64,000 bases of DNA from Actinomycetota bacterium (GTDB taxonomy: Bacteria; Actinomycetota; Thermoleophilia; Solirubrobacterales; Solirubrobacteraceae), in the NCBI GenBank assembly GCA_005883215.1, contig VAYS01000009.1, positions 124,001-188,000 of the forward strand, in the 5' to 3' direction. Shown here piece by piece: positions 56,456 through 64,000 of the stretch. Numbering within the stretch: the first letter of the stretch is position 1; each line of letters opens with the position of its first letter. The translations under genes were made by a program, and so were the position numbers. The notes under the pieces were generated by a model. It was not told where the DNA came from, ran no database searches, and saw only the letters and a list, made by a program, of their open reading frames with translations.

Positions 56456-58762
56456 TCAGGCGAGCGTAGCGGGTGCACCCGCCCTTGTGAGCATTCGCTC
56501 AAACAGACGCCGGGCGCCGGCCTTGGACAGGGGCTCGTTGAGGTTGCCGCACTTGGGCGATTGCACGCACGACGGGCAGCCGTCGCGGCACGGACACTCG
56601 GCCACCAGCGCGCACGCGTCGGCGGTGAGCTCCTCGAAGCGGGCAAACGCCTGCCGGGCGATCCCGATCCCGCCGGGGTGGCCGTCGTAGATGAAGATCG
56701 TCGGGCCCCCCGTCTGGGGGTGGGCGTTGGTCGACAGCCCACCGATGTCCCAGCGATCGCACATCGCCAGCAGGGGCAACACCGCGATCTGGCTGTGCTC
56801 GGCGGCGTGCAGGGCCCCGAGCATGGCGCCGATCGGAAGGCTCGAGTCGAGCAGCTCCTCGTCGAGCTCGTACCAGATCGCCTGGGTGGTGAAGGTGCTC
56901 GAGGGCAGGTCGAGCACCTGGAAGTCGATGACCTGGTGGTCGGCCACGCGCTTTCGCTGATAGCCGAGCACGGTGTCGGTCACCTGGACCTGGCCCAGCG
57001 ACAGGGAGACCCCCAGCGTCCGGCGCCGGTCGAGCAGGCGCACGATGGCGGTATCGGTCTCGCGCTTGGGCTGGGTGTAGTAGTCGCCCGCGAAGGGGGC
57101 GACCAGGGCCCGCCGGCGATCGGTGTCCAGGGCCGCCACCTCATAGGCGCGGCCGAGGTGCAGGTACACGGCGCCCGGGTGCACGGTGTGCGGGGCGCGG
57201 GCCGACTCGGTGGTCCCCAGCAGCTCGCCCGAGCTGGTGTCGACGATGGCGTAGCTCTCGGGCGAGGAGGAGCGCAGCGACACGCGCGCCGCCGGGTAGT
57301 CCTCGGGCGCCGCCAGGCACAGGCGCCCCCGCCGGGCAACGAGCTCGCCGGCGTCCACGAGCTGCTCGGCGTAGGCCTTCCAGCGCGGCCCCAGGACGGC
57401 GGCGTCCTCCTCCGCCAGCGGCCCCTCGTGGGCGGCGCACAGCAGGTGGGCGAGGTGGATCTGCTCGCTCTCATGGTCGAGGATGGCCGCCTCCACCGGC
57501 CGGTCGAGGAACTCGTCGGGGTGACGGCAGAAGAACTGGTCCAGGGCGTCTTCGCCGGCGACGTAGACCGCCAGGCCGCGGCCACGGCGGCCCGCGCGCC
57601 CCCACATCTGGCGCAGGCTGGCCACCGTGCCGGGGAAGGTGACCACCAAAGCGGCATCAAGGGCCCCGATGTCGATCCCCAGCTCCAGCGCGTCGGTGGT
57701 GACGATCGCCCGCAGGTCGCCGGCCACCAGCCGCTGCTCGAGCTCGCGTCGCTGCTGGGGGGTGTAGCCGGCGCGGTAGGGGGCCACGCGCTGGGCCAGC
57801 TCCGGGTCGCTCGCCGCCAGGCGCTCGGAGACCAGGCGGCTGAGCAGCTCCACGCCGCGCCTGGACTTCTGAAAGCAGATCGTGCGCGCCCCGCCCGCCA
57901 CCAGCCCGGCGAGCAGCTCGGCGGCTTCGCCGAGGGCCGAGCGGCGCGTGCCCAGGGCCTCGTCGCTGAGCGGCGGGTTCCACATCGCCACCCGGCGCCG
58001 GGCGCGGGGGGAGCCGTCGCGCTCGACCACCTCCACCTCCTCAAAGCCGGTCAGGCGCTCGGCCAGCTCGGCAGGGTTGGCGATCGTCGCCGACGCCAGC
58101 AGGAAGCGGGGCTCGGTGCCGTAGGCGGCGGCCACCCGGCGCAGGCGGCGCAGCACGTTGGCCACGTGCGAGCCGAACACCCCCCGATAGACGTGGGCCT
58201 CGTCGACCACCACCACGCCCAGGTTGGAGAACAGGTCCCCCCACGCGGGGTGGTTGGGCAGGATGCCGACGTGGAGCATGTCCGGGTTGGTGAGCACCAC
58301 GTTGGCCTTGCGGCGGATCGACGCGCGCGCCTGGCGCGGCGTGTCGCCGTCGTAGATCGCCGGCCGCACCCGGCGCCGGGGGCCGAGCTCGGTCAGCGCC
58401 CGCGCCTGATCCTGGGCCAGGGCCTTGGTCGGGTACAGGTACAGGGCCCGGGCGCGGATGTCGCGGCACAGCAGGTCCAGGGTGGGCAGGTTGAAGCACA
58501 GCGACTTCCCCGACGCGGTCCCGGTGGTGACGATCGTCGGGCCCCGGTCGGCCGCGGCCAGCGACTGGGCCTGGTGGGTGTAGAGGCCGTCGATGCCCGC
58601 GGCGCGCAGTGCCTGCAGCAGCTCGGGCGCCAGGCGCTCCTCGGGCAGCGGCTCGAGCTCGGCGGCCCGGGCGTGCTCGAGCGTCTCGGCGACGAGCCGG
58701 CCGTCGCGGCTCGCCGCCTCGAGCAGGGCCTTCCAGGGCTCGCGTTCAGATGTGACGGCCAC
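56456..58762 (-). CDS. mrfA: DEAD/DEAH-box helicase of the MrfA (YprA) family
   Basis: A 768-residue SF2 helicase with a C-terminal DUF1998/MrfA zinc domain. Walker A is GTASGKS (81-87), the DEAH box is VVVDEAHVYRG, and the SAT motif is LLASATIANPAE. Helicase_C follows (TTDALELGIDIG, QMWGRAGRRG). The four-Cys zinc motif C-P-C-R-D-G-C-P-S-C-x4-K-C is near the C-terminus. In Bacillus MrfA repairs mitomycin-induced crosslinks. GTG 58762 (MAVTSE) starts it, 23 nt from the divergent gpgS. A repair role here is family inference. Confidence 0.88.
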   Translation of the reverse strand: MAVTSEREPWKALLEAASRDGRLVAETLEHARAAELEPLPEERLAPELLQALRAAGIDGLYTHQAQSLAAADRGPTIVTTGTASGKSLCFNLPTLDLLCRDIRARALYLYPTKALAQDQARALTELGPRRRVRPAIYDGDTPRQARASIRRKANVVLTNPDMLHVGILPNHPAWGDLFSNLGVVVVDEAHVYRGVFGSHVANVLRRLRRVAAAYGTEPRFLLASATIANPAELAERLTGFEEVEVVERDGSPRARRRVAMWNPPLSDEALGTRRSALGEAAELLAGLVAGGARTICFQKSRRGVELLSRLVSERLAASDPELAQRVAPYRAGYTPQQRRELEQRLVAGDLRAIVTTDALELGIDIGALDAALVVTFPGTVASLRQMWGRAGRRGRGLAVYVAGEDALDQFFCRHPDEFLDRPVEAAILDHESEQIHLAHLLCAAHEGPLAEEDAAVLGPRWKAYAEQLVDAGELVARRGRLCLAAPEDYPAARVSLRSSSPESYAIVDTSSGELLGTTESARAPHTVHPGAVYLHLGRAYEVAALDTDRRRALVAPFAGDYYTQPKRETDTAIVRLLDRRRTLGVSLSLGQVQVTDTVLGYQRKRVADHQVIDFQVLDLPSSTFTTQAIWYELDEELLDSSLPIGAMLGALHAAEHSQIAVLPLLAMCDRWDIGGLSTNAHPQTGGPTIFIYDGHPGGIGIARQAFARFEELTADACALVAECPCRDGCPSCVQSPKCGNLNEPLSKAGARRLFERMLTRAGAPATLA

Positions 58763-58785
58763 GCGGGTCTCGTAGGGTAAGGCGC

Positions 58786-59715
58786 ATGTCCGCCGACGCC
58801 GTCGACCGGGCGCGGCGCTGGATGCGCGAGCGCTCCTTCGACCACGCGGAGTTCACCGCCCGGCGGTCGGCGGACGGGTCGCGGCCCACCGTCTCGGTCT
58901 GCCTGGCGGCGCGCGAATGCGCCGCCACCGTGGGCGAGGTGGTCTCGGCGCTGGTGGGGTTGCGCGAGGCCGACGTCCTCGACGAGGTAGTGGTGGTGGA
59001 CGCCGCCTCGGCCGACGGGACCGCCGAGCGCGCCGAGCGAGCGGGCGCGACCGTCCACCAGGAGGCCGAGCTGCTGGCCGAGCACGGGCCGGTGCTGGGC
59101 AAGGGCGACGCGATGTGGCGCGCGCTGTCGGTGCTCTCGGGCGAGCTGGTGTGCTTCCTGGACGCCGATACCGAGAACTTCTCCCCCCACTTCGCCTGGG
59201 GCCTGCTGGGCCCGCTTATCGCCCACCCCGAGGTGTCGTTCGTCAAGGCCTGCTATCGGCGCCCGTTTGAGGTGGACGGCGTGGCCCTGGCCGAGGGCGG
59301 CGGCCGGGTCAACCACCTGGCGGCGCGTCCCGCGCTGGCCCTGTTCTTTCCCGAGCTGGGCGGGGTGCGACAGCCGCTGGCCGGCGAAGTGGCCGCCCGC
59401 CGGGCGCTGCTCGAGCGGATCCCCTTCGCCACCGGCTACGGCGTGGAGATCGCGATGCTGCTCGACGTGTGGGGGGAGGTGGGGCTGGCGGGCATGGCCC
59501 AGGTCGACCTCGGCGTCCACCACAACCCCCACCAGCCGCTGCCCGCCCTTAGCCGCATGGCCTTCGCGGTCCTGTCGGTCATCGCCGAGCGTCTGCGCCG
59601 GGAGGGGCGCCTGACCGGGGAGGCCCCGCCCGCCCTGCTCGACGCCGTCTCCGGCGAGCGCCACGAGGTCCCGGCGCTCGAGCGTCCGCCGCTGGCCCAG
59701 GCGCGGACGGGCTGA
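58786..59715 (+). CDS. gpgS: Glucosyl-3-phosphoglycerate synthase
   Basis: A 309-residue GT-A (family GT81) enzyme that transfers glucose from NDP-glucose to 3-phosphoglycerate, the first step to glucosylglycerate and methylglucose polysaccharide precursors. Motifs include VVVDAASADGT, the donor-binding DADTENF (DxD), GKGDAMWRAL, and the substrate-loop YRRPF and HHNPHQPL. ATG 58786 opposes the mrfA start. The HAD phosphatase at 59727 begins 11 nt downstream and probably completes the pathway. Product: compatible solute or capsular-type polysaccharide precursor. Confidence 0.92.
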   Translation: MSADAVDRARRWMRERSFDHAEFTARRSADGSRPTVSVCLAARECAATVGEVVSALVGLREADVLDEVVVVDAASADGTAERAERAGATVHQEAELLAEHGPVLGKGDAMWRALSVLSGELVCFLDADTENFSPHFAWGLLGPLIAHPEVSFVKACYRRPFEVDGVALAEGGGRVNHLAARPALALFFPELGGVRQPLAGEVAARRALLERIPFATGYGVEIAMLLDVWGEVGLAGMAQVDLGVHHNPHQPLPALSRMAFAVLSVIAERLRREGRLTGEAPPALLDAVSGERHEVPALERPPLAQARTG

Positions 59716-59726
59716 GCTAAGCGGCG

Positions 59727-60536
59727 ATGCGCTGCCTGTACGTGGATCTGGACGGCACGCTGCTGGGCCCCAACGGCTCGCTGCTGCACGACGCCGAAGG
59801 CCGCCCCTCGCTGCTGGGGGCGCGGGCGATGGAGGCCTGCCTGCGAGCCGGGGTTGAGGTGGTGGTGGTGTCCGGTCGCCGGCGCGCCCAGACGGGCGAG
59901 GACGCCCGCCTGCTCGGGCAGCGCTGCTACGTAGCCGAGGCCGGCGCGCTGCTGATCCTCGACGGCGAGGAGCACTGGCTGACGGGAGAGCTTCGCCCCG
60001 GCGAGCGCACCATCCACCAGCAGATCGAGGACTCGGGGGCGCCGGCCCTGCTGCTCGAGCGCTACCCCGGGCGCCTGGAGCACCACGACCCCTGGCACCG
60101 CGACCGCGAGGTCTCGCACCTGTTCCGGGGCCTGGTGGACGCCGACGAGGCCGACGCCCTGCTCGCCCAGCACAGCCTGGGCCACCTGCGCCTGGTCGAC
60201 AACGGGGTCGTGCACCGTCGCTCGGCGGCGCTGGCCGACCTGCCCCAGGTGCGCGGCTATCACCTGGTCCCGGCGGCTTCGTCCAAGGCCGGCGCGGTGG
60301 CCGTCCACATGCGGGCGCGGGGCTATGCCCGCTCGGAGGCGATCGGGGTCGGGGACTCGCGTGAGGACCTGGCGGTGGCGGCGCACGTGGCGCGCTTCTG
60401 GGTGGTGGCCAACGCGCTCGAGCGCGATCCCACGCTCGCCGACGCGCTGTCGGGCCATGACAACGTCAGCGTCTGCCAGGAGTCCCACGGCGCCGGGGTC
60501 TACGAGGCGGTCGTCACCACGCTGGCCACGCGTTGA
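59727..60536 (+). CDS. HAD-family phosphatase, probable glucosyl-3-phosphoglycerate phosphatase
   Basis: A 269-residue HAD phosphatase. Motif I is YVDLDGTLLG, motif II VVVVSGRRRAQ, and motif IV is IGVGDSREDLAVAA. A C2-type cap lies between. These are the Cof/MPGP-like features. Sitting 11 nt after gpgS, it very likely removes the phosphate from glucosyl-3-phosphoglycerate (GpgP role), although no direct sequence test is possible here. The actual GpgP of mycobacteria belongs to another family (phosphoglycerate-mutase-like), so this would be a non-orthologous replacement. Confidence 0.75.
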   Translation: MRCLYVDLDGTLLGPNGSLLHDAEGRPSLLGARAMEACLRAGVEVVVVSGRRRAQTGEDARLLGQRCYVAEAGALLILDGEEHWLTGELRPGERTIHQQIEDSGAPALLLERYPGRLEHHDPWHRDREVSHLFRGLVDADEADALLAQHSLGHLRLVDNGVVHRRSAALADLPQVRGYHLVPAASSKAGAVAVHMRARGYARSEAIGVGDSREDLAVAAHVARFWVVANALERDPTLADALSGHDNVSVCQESHGAGVYEAVVTTLATR

Positions 60537-60564
60537 GGCCGGGGACGCTGTGATACTGGCGCCC

Positions 60565-61029
60565 GTGGCACGAAGCCGGTGCAAGCTGACGGGGGCGGTG
60601 GCCCTGGCCTGCGTGCCGGCCCTGAGCGGCGCCCCGGCGGCGGCGCGCCCGGCGGTCGTCGGGGCAAAGGTCGTCCGCTACGTGGGCAGGCTGCCCGGGG
60701 GCTCGATCCGCCTCCGGGTGCGCGCGAGGCGGGTGACGATCACCTTTCAGGCATCGGCGGGGTGCGGCGAGCTGCCGTCGGGGACCTTTCCGGCCACGGT
60801 TACCAGGCTGCGCGGGGGGCGCTTCTCGGCCCATCGGGTGGCCTCGGTCTCGGGCGCCACGGACGAGAGCCAAGGCACACCCACGGGCACGCTGACCGTG
60901 AGCGGCCGCCGACGCGGCGGGCGGGTCACCGGCCAGCTGCGCTACGACGAGAGCAGCAGCTCGCTGTTCGTCGGCACCTCCGGTCACCACTGCTCGATCT
61001 CGAGCAGCTACTCCGCCCGCCGGCGATAG
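60565..61029 (+). CDS. Secreted protein, unknown
   Basis: About 154 residues. GTG 60565 (or GTG 60550) starts a signal peptide (RSRCKLTGAVALACVPALSGAPAAA). The mature region is strand-rich, with VRARRVTITFQASAGCGELPSGTF and TGTLTVSGRRRGGRVTGQLRY, and two Cys (GCGELP and HHCSIS) that can pair. A beta-sandwich fold is likely. It is not recognised. Two GGGC-GAA-GCCC hairpins follow its stop. Confidence 0.65.
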   Translation: MARSRCKLTGAVALACVPALSGAPAAARPAVVGAKVVRYVGRLPGGSIRLRVRARRVTITFQASAGCGELPSGTFPATVTRLRGGRFSAHRVASVSGATDESQGTPTGTLTVSGRRRGGRVTGQLRYDESSSSLFVGTSGHHCSISSSYSARRR

Positions 61030-61038
61030 CCGGCCCCC

Positions 61039-61066
61039 GGGCGAAGCCCCGTCCGGGGCGAAGCCC
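61039..61066. terminator. Tandem GGGC-GAA-GCCC hairpins
   Basis: Two short identical hairpins with GAA loops, at 61039-61049 and 61056-61066. They can also pair through GCCCC-GTCC-GGGGC, and are followed by TCTTTGCTT. They separate the secreted-protein gene from the converging polysaccharide enzyme and probably terminate transcription from one or both sides. Confidence 0.5.
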
Positions 61067-61087
61067 TCTTTGCTTGCCCGGTGTGGG

Positions 61088-63373
61088 TCAGCCGGCGACC
61101 TCGACGCTGCCCGTACGCTCGAGGTGGCCCCAGCGCAGGCGCGTGCCGAGCATGGCCGAGATGATCGACTCGATCACCACCAGGTACATGAGCTGGCGGT
61201 AGACGAACTGCTGCAGGGGCATCGACCACAACGGGCGCATGGACTCGCCGTCGAGGTGGAAGGCGTAGATCGCCAGCACGAGCTGAAACAGGTTGAAGCC
61301 CCCCCAGAACAGGAGCACGATGAACGGGTTCAAGAACAGCAGGCCGTAGACGGCGAACAGGTCGATCACCGGGGCCAGGATGGGCAGCAGGATCTGAAAC
61401 AGGGCCAGGTAGGGCAGCGCGCGCCGGCCGATGTTCGATTCCCCGGGATGGCGCACGGCGCCCTTGTGCTTCCAGACCGCCTGGATCGTCCCGAACGCCC
61501 AGCGGTAGCGCTGGCGCCAGAGCTGCCCCAGCGTCTCGGGCGCCTCGGTCCAAGCGCGGGCGTCGTCGACGTAGATCACCCGCCAGCCGTGGCGCCCGAT
61601 GTCCATCGTGATGTCGGTGTCCTCGGCCAGGGTGGCGGCCGAGACGCCGCCGATCTCCTGCAGGGCGGCGCGGCGAAAGCCGCCGATCGCCCCGGGCACG
61701 GTGGGCATGCAGTTGAACACCTCGTACATGCGTCGGTCGAGGTTGAAGCCCATCACGTACTCGATGTGCTGCCAGCGCCCGAGCAGCCCCCGGCGGTTGC
61801 CCACCTTGGTGTTTCCCGACACCGCGCCGACGTCGGGCTCGGAGAAGCCCTGCACCAGGCGCTCGAGCGTCTGCTCCTCGAAGACGGTGTCGGCGTCGAC
61901 GGTGATCAGGATCTCGTGCTCGGCGGCGGCGATGCCGCGGTTGAGCGCCGCCGCCTTGCCCGCGTTGGGCTGGCGGATGAGCCGCACCGTGGGCTCGCCC
62001 AGCTCCTCGACGATCTGGGCCGAGCGGTCGGTGGAGCCGTCGTCGACCACCACCACCTCGAAGTCGTTGGGGTAGCGGCTGGCGGCCAGCGAGCGCACGG
62101 CGCGTCCGATCCCCACCTCCTCGTTGAAGGCGGGGACGATGATCGACACCGGTGGCGTGTTGGGCTCCTGGGCGCCGGCGGCGCGCCGGCGGCGCACGTG
62201 TCGGCGCGCCAGCAGCAGGACCGCGAGCATGCGCAGCGCCACCAGCGCCCCGACGATCACCACGCAGATGTTCAAGATCGTGGTGGCGATGCGCGAGACG
62301 AGCAGCCCCCCGAGCAGCAGGTTTCCCCGCAGCTTGTCCCCGCCGCTGGCCGGGAGCTCGACCTCCGGGCGCGACAGGCCGGCGAGCTGGGAGACGAGCA
62401 CGAACCGGTAGCCGGCGGCCTGCAGCCGCGCGACGACCAGCTTCAGCGCGCTCACGGTCTGAGCGCGGTTGCCGCCGGCGTCGTGCATGAGGACGATCCC
62501 CCCCGGTCGCCCGGGGAGCTGATTGATCCCGTTGTCGATGACGTTCTTGACGATCTCGCCCACCCCGGGGCGCGCCCAGTCGTCGGAGTCGTAGTCCGAC
62601 AGGGTCACCACGTAGCCATCCTGGGCCAAGGGGAGGATCGCGTTGTACTGGGCGTCGGTCAGGGCGTTGGGGACCGAGGAGTAGGGCGGGCGCATGAGAC
62701 GGGGACGGATGCCGATCGCCCCCGCCACCGCCGACTCGGTCGCCTGCAGCTGCAGCTTGCGCTGCCACAGCGGGAGCCTCACCAGGTCGGCGTGGGTGAA
62801 GGTGTGATTGCCGATCTCAAAGCCGTAGCGGTGCTCGTCGCGCACCAGGTTGGGATGGCGCGCCACCTGGCTGCCGACCACGAAGAAAGTGGCCGGTACG
62901 CGGTAGCTGCGCAGGACGGCCATGATCTTCGGCGTCCAGGTGGGATCGGGGCCGTCGTCGAAGGTGAGCGCGATCTGCTTGCCGGGCGGGGGCTCGGCGG
63001 AGGTCAGCGCGTTGCCCTCGGCGTGCAGGATCGGGCGTCGGCAGTCGGGCTGTCCGGTCTGCTGGTTGATGCCGTGACACAGGGGGGCATTGGCCAGGCC
63101 CTTGGCGGTGGGGGTGGAGCTGGCCCCCACCGTCTTGGTGGTCAGCCCCTGGACCAGCAAGAGGAGCAGGATCATCACCAGGCAGAAGCTGAGCAGCACC
63201 CAGTGGGCCTGGGGGCGGCGGATGCGCCGGCGGATGCTGGCGGCCGTCGGGCGCGAGAGCGGCTCGCGGCGAAGGGGATTCCTCACCGCGGGGTGCGTGG
63301 GGGTGGGACTGCGAGGGTCATGTCGGGCGGGGACGCGGGAGCCGGCGCCCCGGCAGCGAGCAGCTTGGCGCAT
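61088..63373 (-). CDS. Fusion of polysaccharide deacetylase (NodB) and GT2 polysaccharide synthase
   Basis: A 761-residue membrane fusion. Residues 55-78 are the first helix (VLLSFCLVMILLLLLVQGL). The NodB homology domain follows, with TFDDGPD (about 138-144), HTFTHADLV and RPPYSSVPN. After two helices comes a processive GT2 domain: SIIVPAFNEEVGIG, VDDGSTDRS, LITVDADTVF (DxD), EDTDITMD and QRYRWAFG (QxxRW). C-terminal helices complete a channel like HasA/BcsA. Such fusions both polymerise and deacetylate a GlcNAc-type polymer at the surface (biofilm, PNAG-like). ATG 63373 is used. Confidence 0.88.
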   Translation of the reverse strand: MRQAARCRGAGSRVPARHDPRSPTPTHPAVRNPLRREPLSRPTAASIRRRIRRPQAHWVLLSFCLVMILLLLLVQGLTTKTVGASSTPTAKGLANAPLCHGINQQTGQPDCRRPILHAEGNALTSAEPPPGKQIALTFDDGPDPTWTPKIMAVLRSYRVPATFFVVGSQVARHPNLVRDEHRYGFEIGNHTFTHADLVRLPLWQRKLQLQATESAVAGAIGIRPRLMRPPYSSVPNALTDAQYNAILPLAQDGYVVTLSDYDSDDWARPGVGEIVKNVIDNGINQLPGRPGGIVLMHDAGGNRAQTVSALKLVVARLQAAGYRFVLVSQLAGLSRPEVELPASGGDKLRGNLLLGGLLVSRIATTILNICVVIVGALVALRMLAVLLLARRHVRRRRAAGAQEPNTPPVSIIVPAFNEEVGIGRAVRSLAASRYPNDFEVVVVDDGSTDRSAQIVEELGEPTVRLIRQPNAGKAAALNRGIAAAEHEILITVDADTVFEEQTLERLVQGFSEPDVGAVSGNTKVGNRRGLLGRWQHIEYVMGFNLDRRMYEVFNCMPTVPGAIGGFRRAALQEIGGVSAATLAEDTDITMDIGRHGWRVIYVDDARAWTEAPETLGQLWRQRYRWAFGTIQAVWKHKGAVRHPGESNIGRRALPYLALFQILLPILAPVIDLFAVYGLLFLNPFIVLLFWGGFNLFQLVLAIYAFHLDGESMRPLWSMPLQQFVYRQLMYLVVIESIISAMLGTRLRWGHLERTGSVEVAG

Positions 63374-63488
63374 CGCAGGTGGCGCTGCCTGTTAGCCGCG
63401 CTTCGGCCCTGTTAGGAACTGCAAAGAACGGCGTAAGGTCCGAGGAGGACCCCTTGATCGGCCCCGCCGCGGCGCCGAGTATGGGGTC

Positions 63489-63791
63489 ATGGCCACATTT
63501 CACACCGCCGTGCCCGCGGTGGCGGTCCCCGCCCCCGGGCTAGGGCTGCCCCGGCGCCCGGCGGGCCCGGCGCCGATCCCGGATCGCGAGCTGCCCGTGT
63601 TCTTCGACGGCAGTGGCCGCCGCGCGCGGCTCGTGCGCTGGGCGGGACGGGGCCCGGCGCGCCCGCCAGCGCGCCGCCAGGCGCCTGAACGGGCCCGCGC
63701 CCCGGCGCCAGCGCGCGGGCGGCGGCGCGGTGGTGCGCACCAGCGCCACCCACTCATCGAGCGGGAGCTCTCCCGAGATCAGCCCGCTTAG
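63489..63791 (+). CDS. Possible remnant: N-terminus of a NodB-GT2-like gene
   Basis: An ATG at 63489 opens a 100-codon frame. Its first 54 codons (ending DGSGRRARLVRWAGR) look like the cytoplasmic start of proteins such as the NodB-GT2 fusion, where a membrane helix would normally follow. After that the frame is Arg/Ala-rich and antisense to gpsA, without any helix. It may be the truncated 5' end of a paralogue fused to the gpsA 3' end, or simply chance reading. Low confidence. Confidence 0.3.
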   Translation: MATFHTAVPAVAVPAPGLGLPRRPAGPAPIPDRELPVFFDGSGRRARLVRWAGRGPARPPARRQAPERARAPAPARGRRRGGAHQRHPLIERELSRDQPA

Positions 63792-64000
63792 CCCCGCCGT
63801 CACCGGGGCCGGCACCTCGGCCCGGGCAAGCGCGCTGGCCAGCAGCGGCACCGAGCGCAGGGCCTCGACCGCCTGGCCGATGTGGAGGGGGATCTGCTCG
63901 GCGGGCACGCCCTGGGCCAGCAGCTCGCCGGCACGGCGGTTGCGGCTGCGCGGGGCCAGCGCGGTGGCCACCAGGTCGCCGGTCCCCGCCAGCCCGATGA
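63540..64000 (-). CDS. gpsA: Glycerol-3-phosphate dehydrogenase, C-terminal part (gene runs off the window)
   Basis: The window holds the last 150 or so codons of GpsA, which makes glycerol-3-phosphate for membrane lipids. Seen: GLAGTGDLVATALAPRSRNRRAGELLAQG (substrate-binding GDL-SRN motif), QIPLHIGQAVEAL and ELPLDEWVAL. The 5' part lies beyond 64000. After VALVRTT the protein continues with about 65 Arg/Pro/Ala-rich residues (PPPARWRRG and onward), unusual for GpsA, and antisense to the plus-strand ORF at 63489. The tail may be read-through into a deleted neighbour. Confidence 0.85.
   Translation of the reverse strand, partial: IGLAGTGDLVATALAPRSRNRRAGELLAQGVPAEQIPLHIGQAVEALRSVPLLASALARAEVPAPVTAGLSGLISGELPLDEWVALVRTTAPPPARWRRGAGPFRRLAARWRARRAPSRPAHEPRAAATAVEEHGQLAIRDRRRARRAPGQP

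Noticed and set aside
1-64000. CRISPR array, prophage, insertion sequence or origin
   Set aside because: No regularly spaced repeats, transposase, integrase, phage structural genes or DnaA-box clusters were seen.

Overview
The window is very GC-rich, densely packed DNA from one chromosome, with no rRNA, phage, insertion sequence or CRISPR array. The gene set fits an actinobacterium, most likely a Thermoleophilia/Solirubrobacterales-type organism (inference). It includes an Rv2061c-type PPOX/F420 protein, a DUF2342 metalloprotease, an Rpf-like cell-wall lytic domain, GpgS, a TrpB2-type tryptophan synthase beta chain, an eukaryote-like IleRS and a MrfA-type helicase.

The main result is a selenocysteine pair. 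At 12999-13090 there is a complete tRNA-Sec gene with a UCA anticodon, an 8-bp acceptor stem, a 5-bp T stem, a 4-nt D loop and a long variable arm. At 26808-27869 one reading frame is interrupted only by a TGA (27147-27149). That TGA sits at the redox site of a TlpA/ResA/AhpC-like thioredoxin-fold protein and is followed by a bacterial SECIS-type hairpin (6-bp stem, CGTGT loop). Read through, it is a 353-residue selenoprotein with a U-G-C motif. selA, selB and selD are not in the window.

Layout. 1-9.5 kb: nitronate monooxygenase-like gene and mrp, MOSC protein, Ala/Arg-rich basic protein, DUF2342 metalloprotease, inositol-phosphatase-like enzyme, and a large UvrD-type helicase with a RecB/AddB-like Fe-S nuclease end. 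9.5-13.6 kb: PAC2 protein, YhaM-like exonuclease, a BadH/BadI-like ring-opening gene pair, tRNA-Sec and a cupin. 13.6-18.3 kb: lipid-related genes (membrane protein, cyclopropane-synthase-like methyltransferase, fatty acid desaturase), an MpsC-like protein and a phosphatase. 18.4-26.1 kb: FAD dehydrogenase plus benzoylformate-decarboxylase-like operon, Rpf-like protein, and a flavin monooxygenase translationally coupled to a large membrane protein behind a palindromic operator-like site. 26.2-30.1 kb: small membrane protein, selenoprotein, beta-propeller protein, tatA, and a TauE/SafE half-gene with a decayed partner. 30.1-38.3 kb: otsB and glycosyltransferases, PolX, SpoIIM-like protein, trxA, MBL hydrolase and PPOX protein.

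38.2-48.5 kb: ileS, four regulator-like genes (MarR, MerR, Zn-ribbon/PAS-like, HxlR) and a compact trpB2-aldehyde dehydrogenase-MFS unit, all on the minus strand. trpB2 seems to start at an ATC codon behind a strong ribosome-binding site. 48.8-64 kb: EAL-domain protein, lipoprotein, a hydrolase whose start codon lies in a triplicated 20-bp repeat, fumC, a GH2 glycosidase, mrfA-like helicase, a gpgS plus phosphatase pair for glucosylglycerate, a NodB-GT2 fusion for surface polysaccharide, and the 3' end of gpsA.

Themes are central metabolism and repair mixed with osmolyte synthesis (otsB, gpgS), aromatic/alicyclic acid catabolism (badH/badI-like, mdlC-like, monooxygenase) and thiol/selenol redox chemistry.
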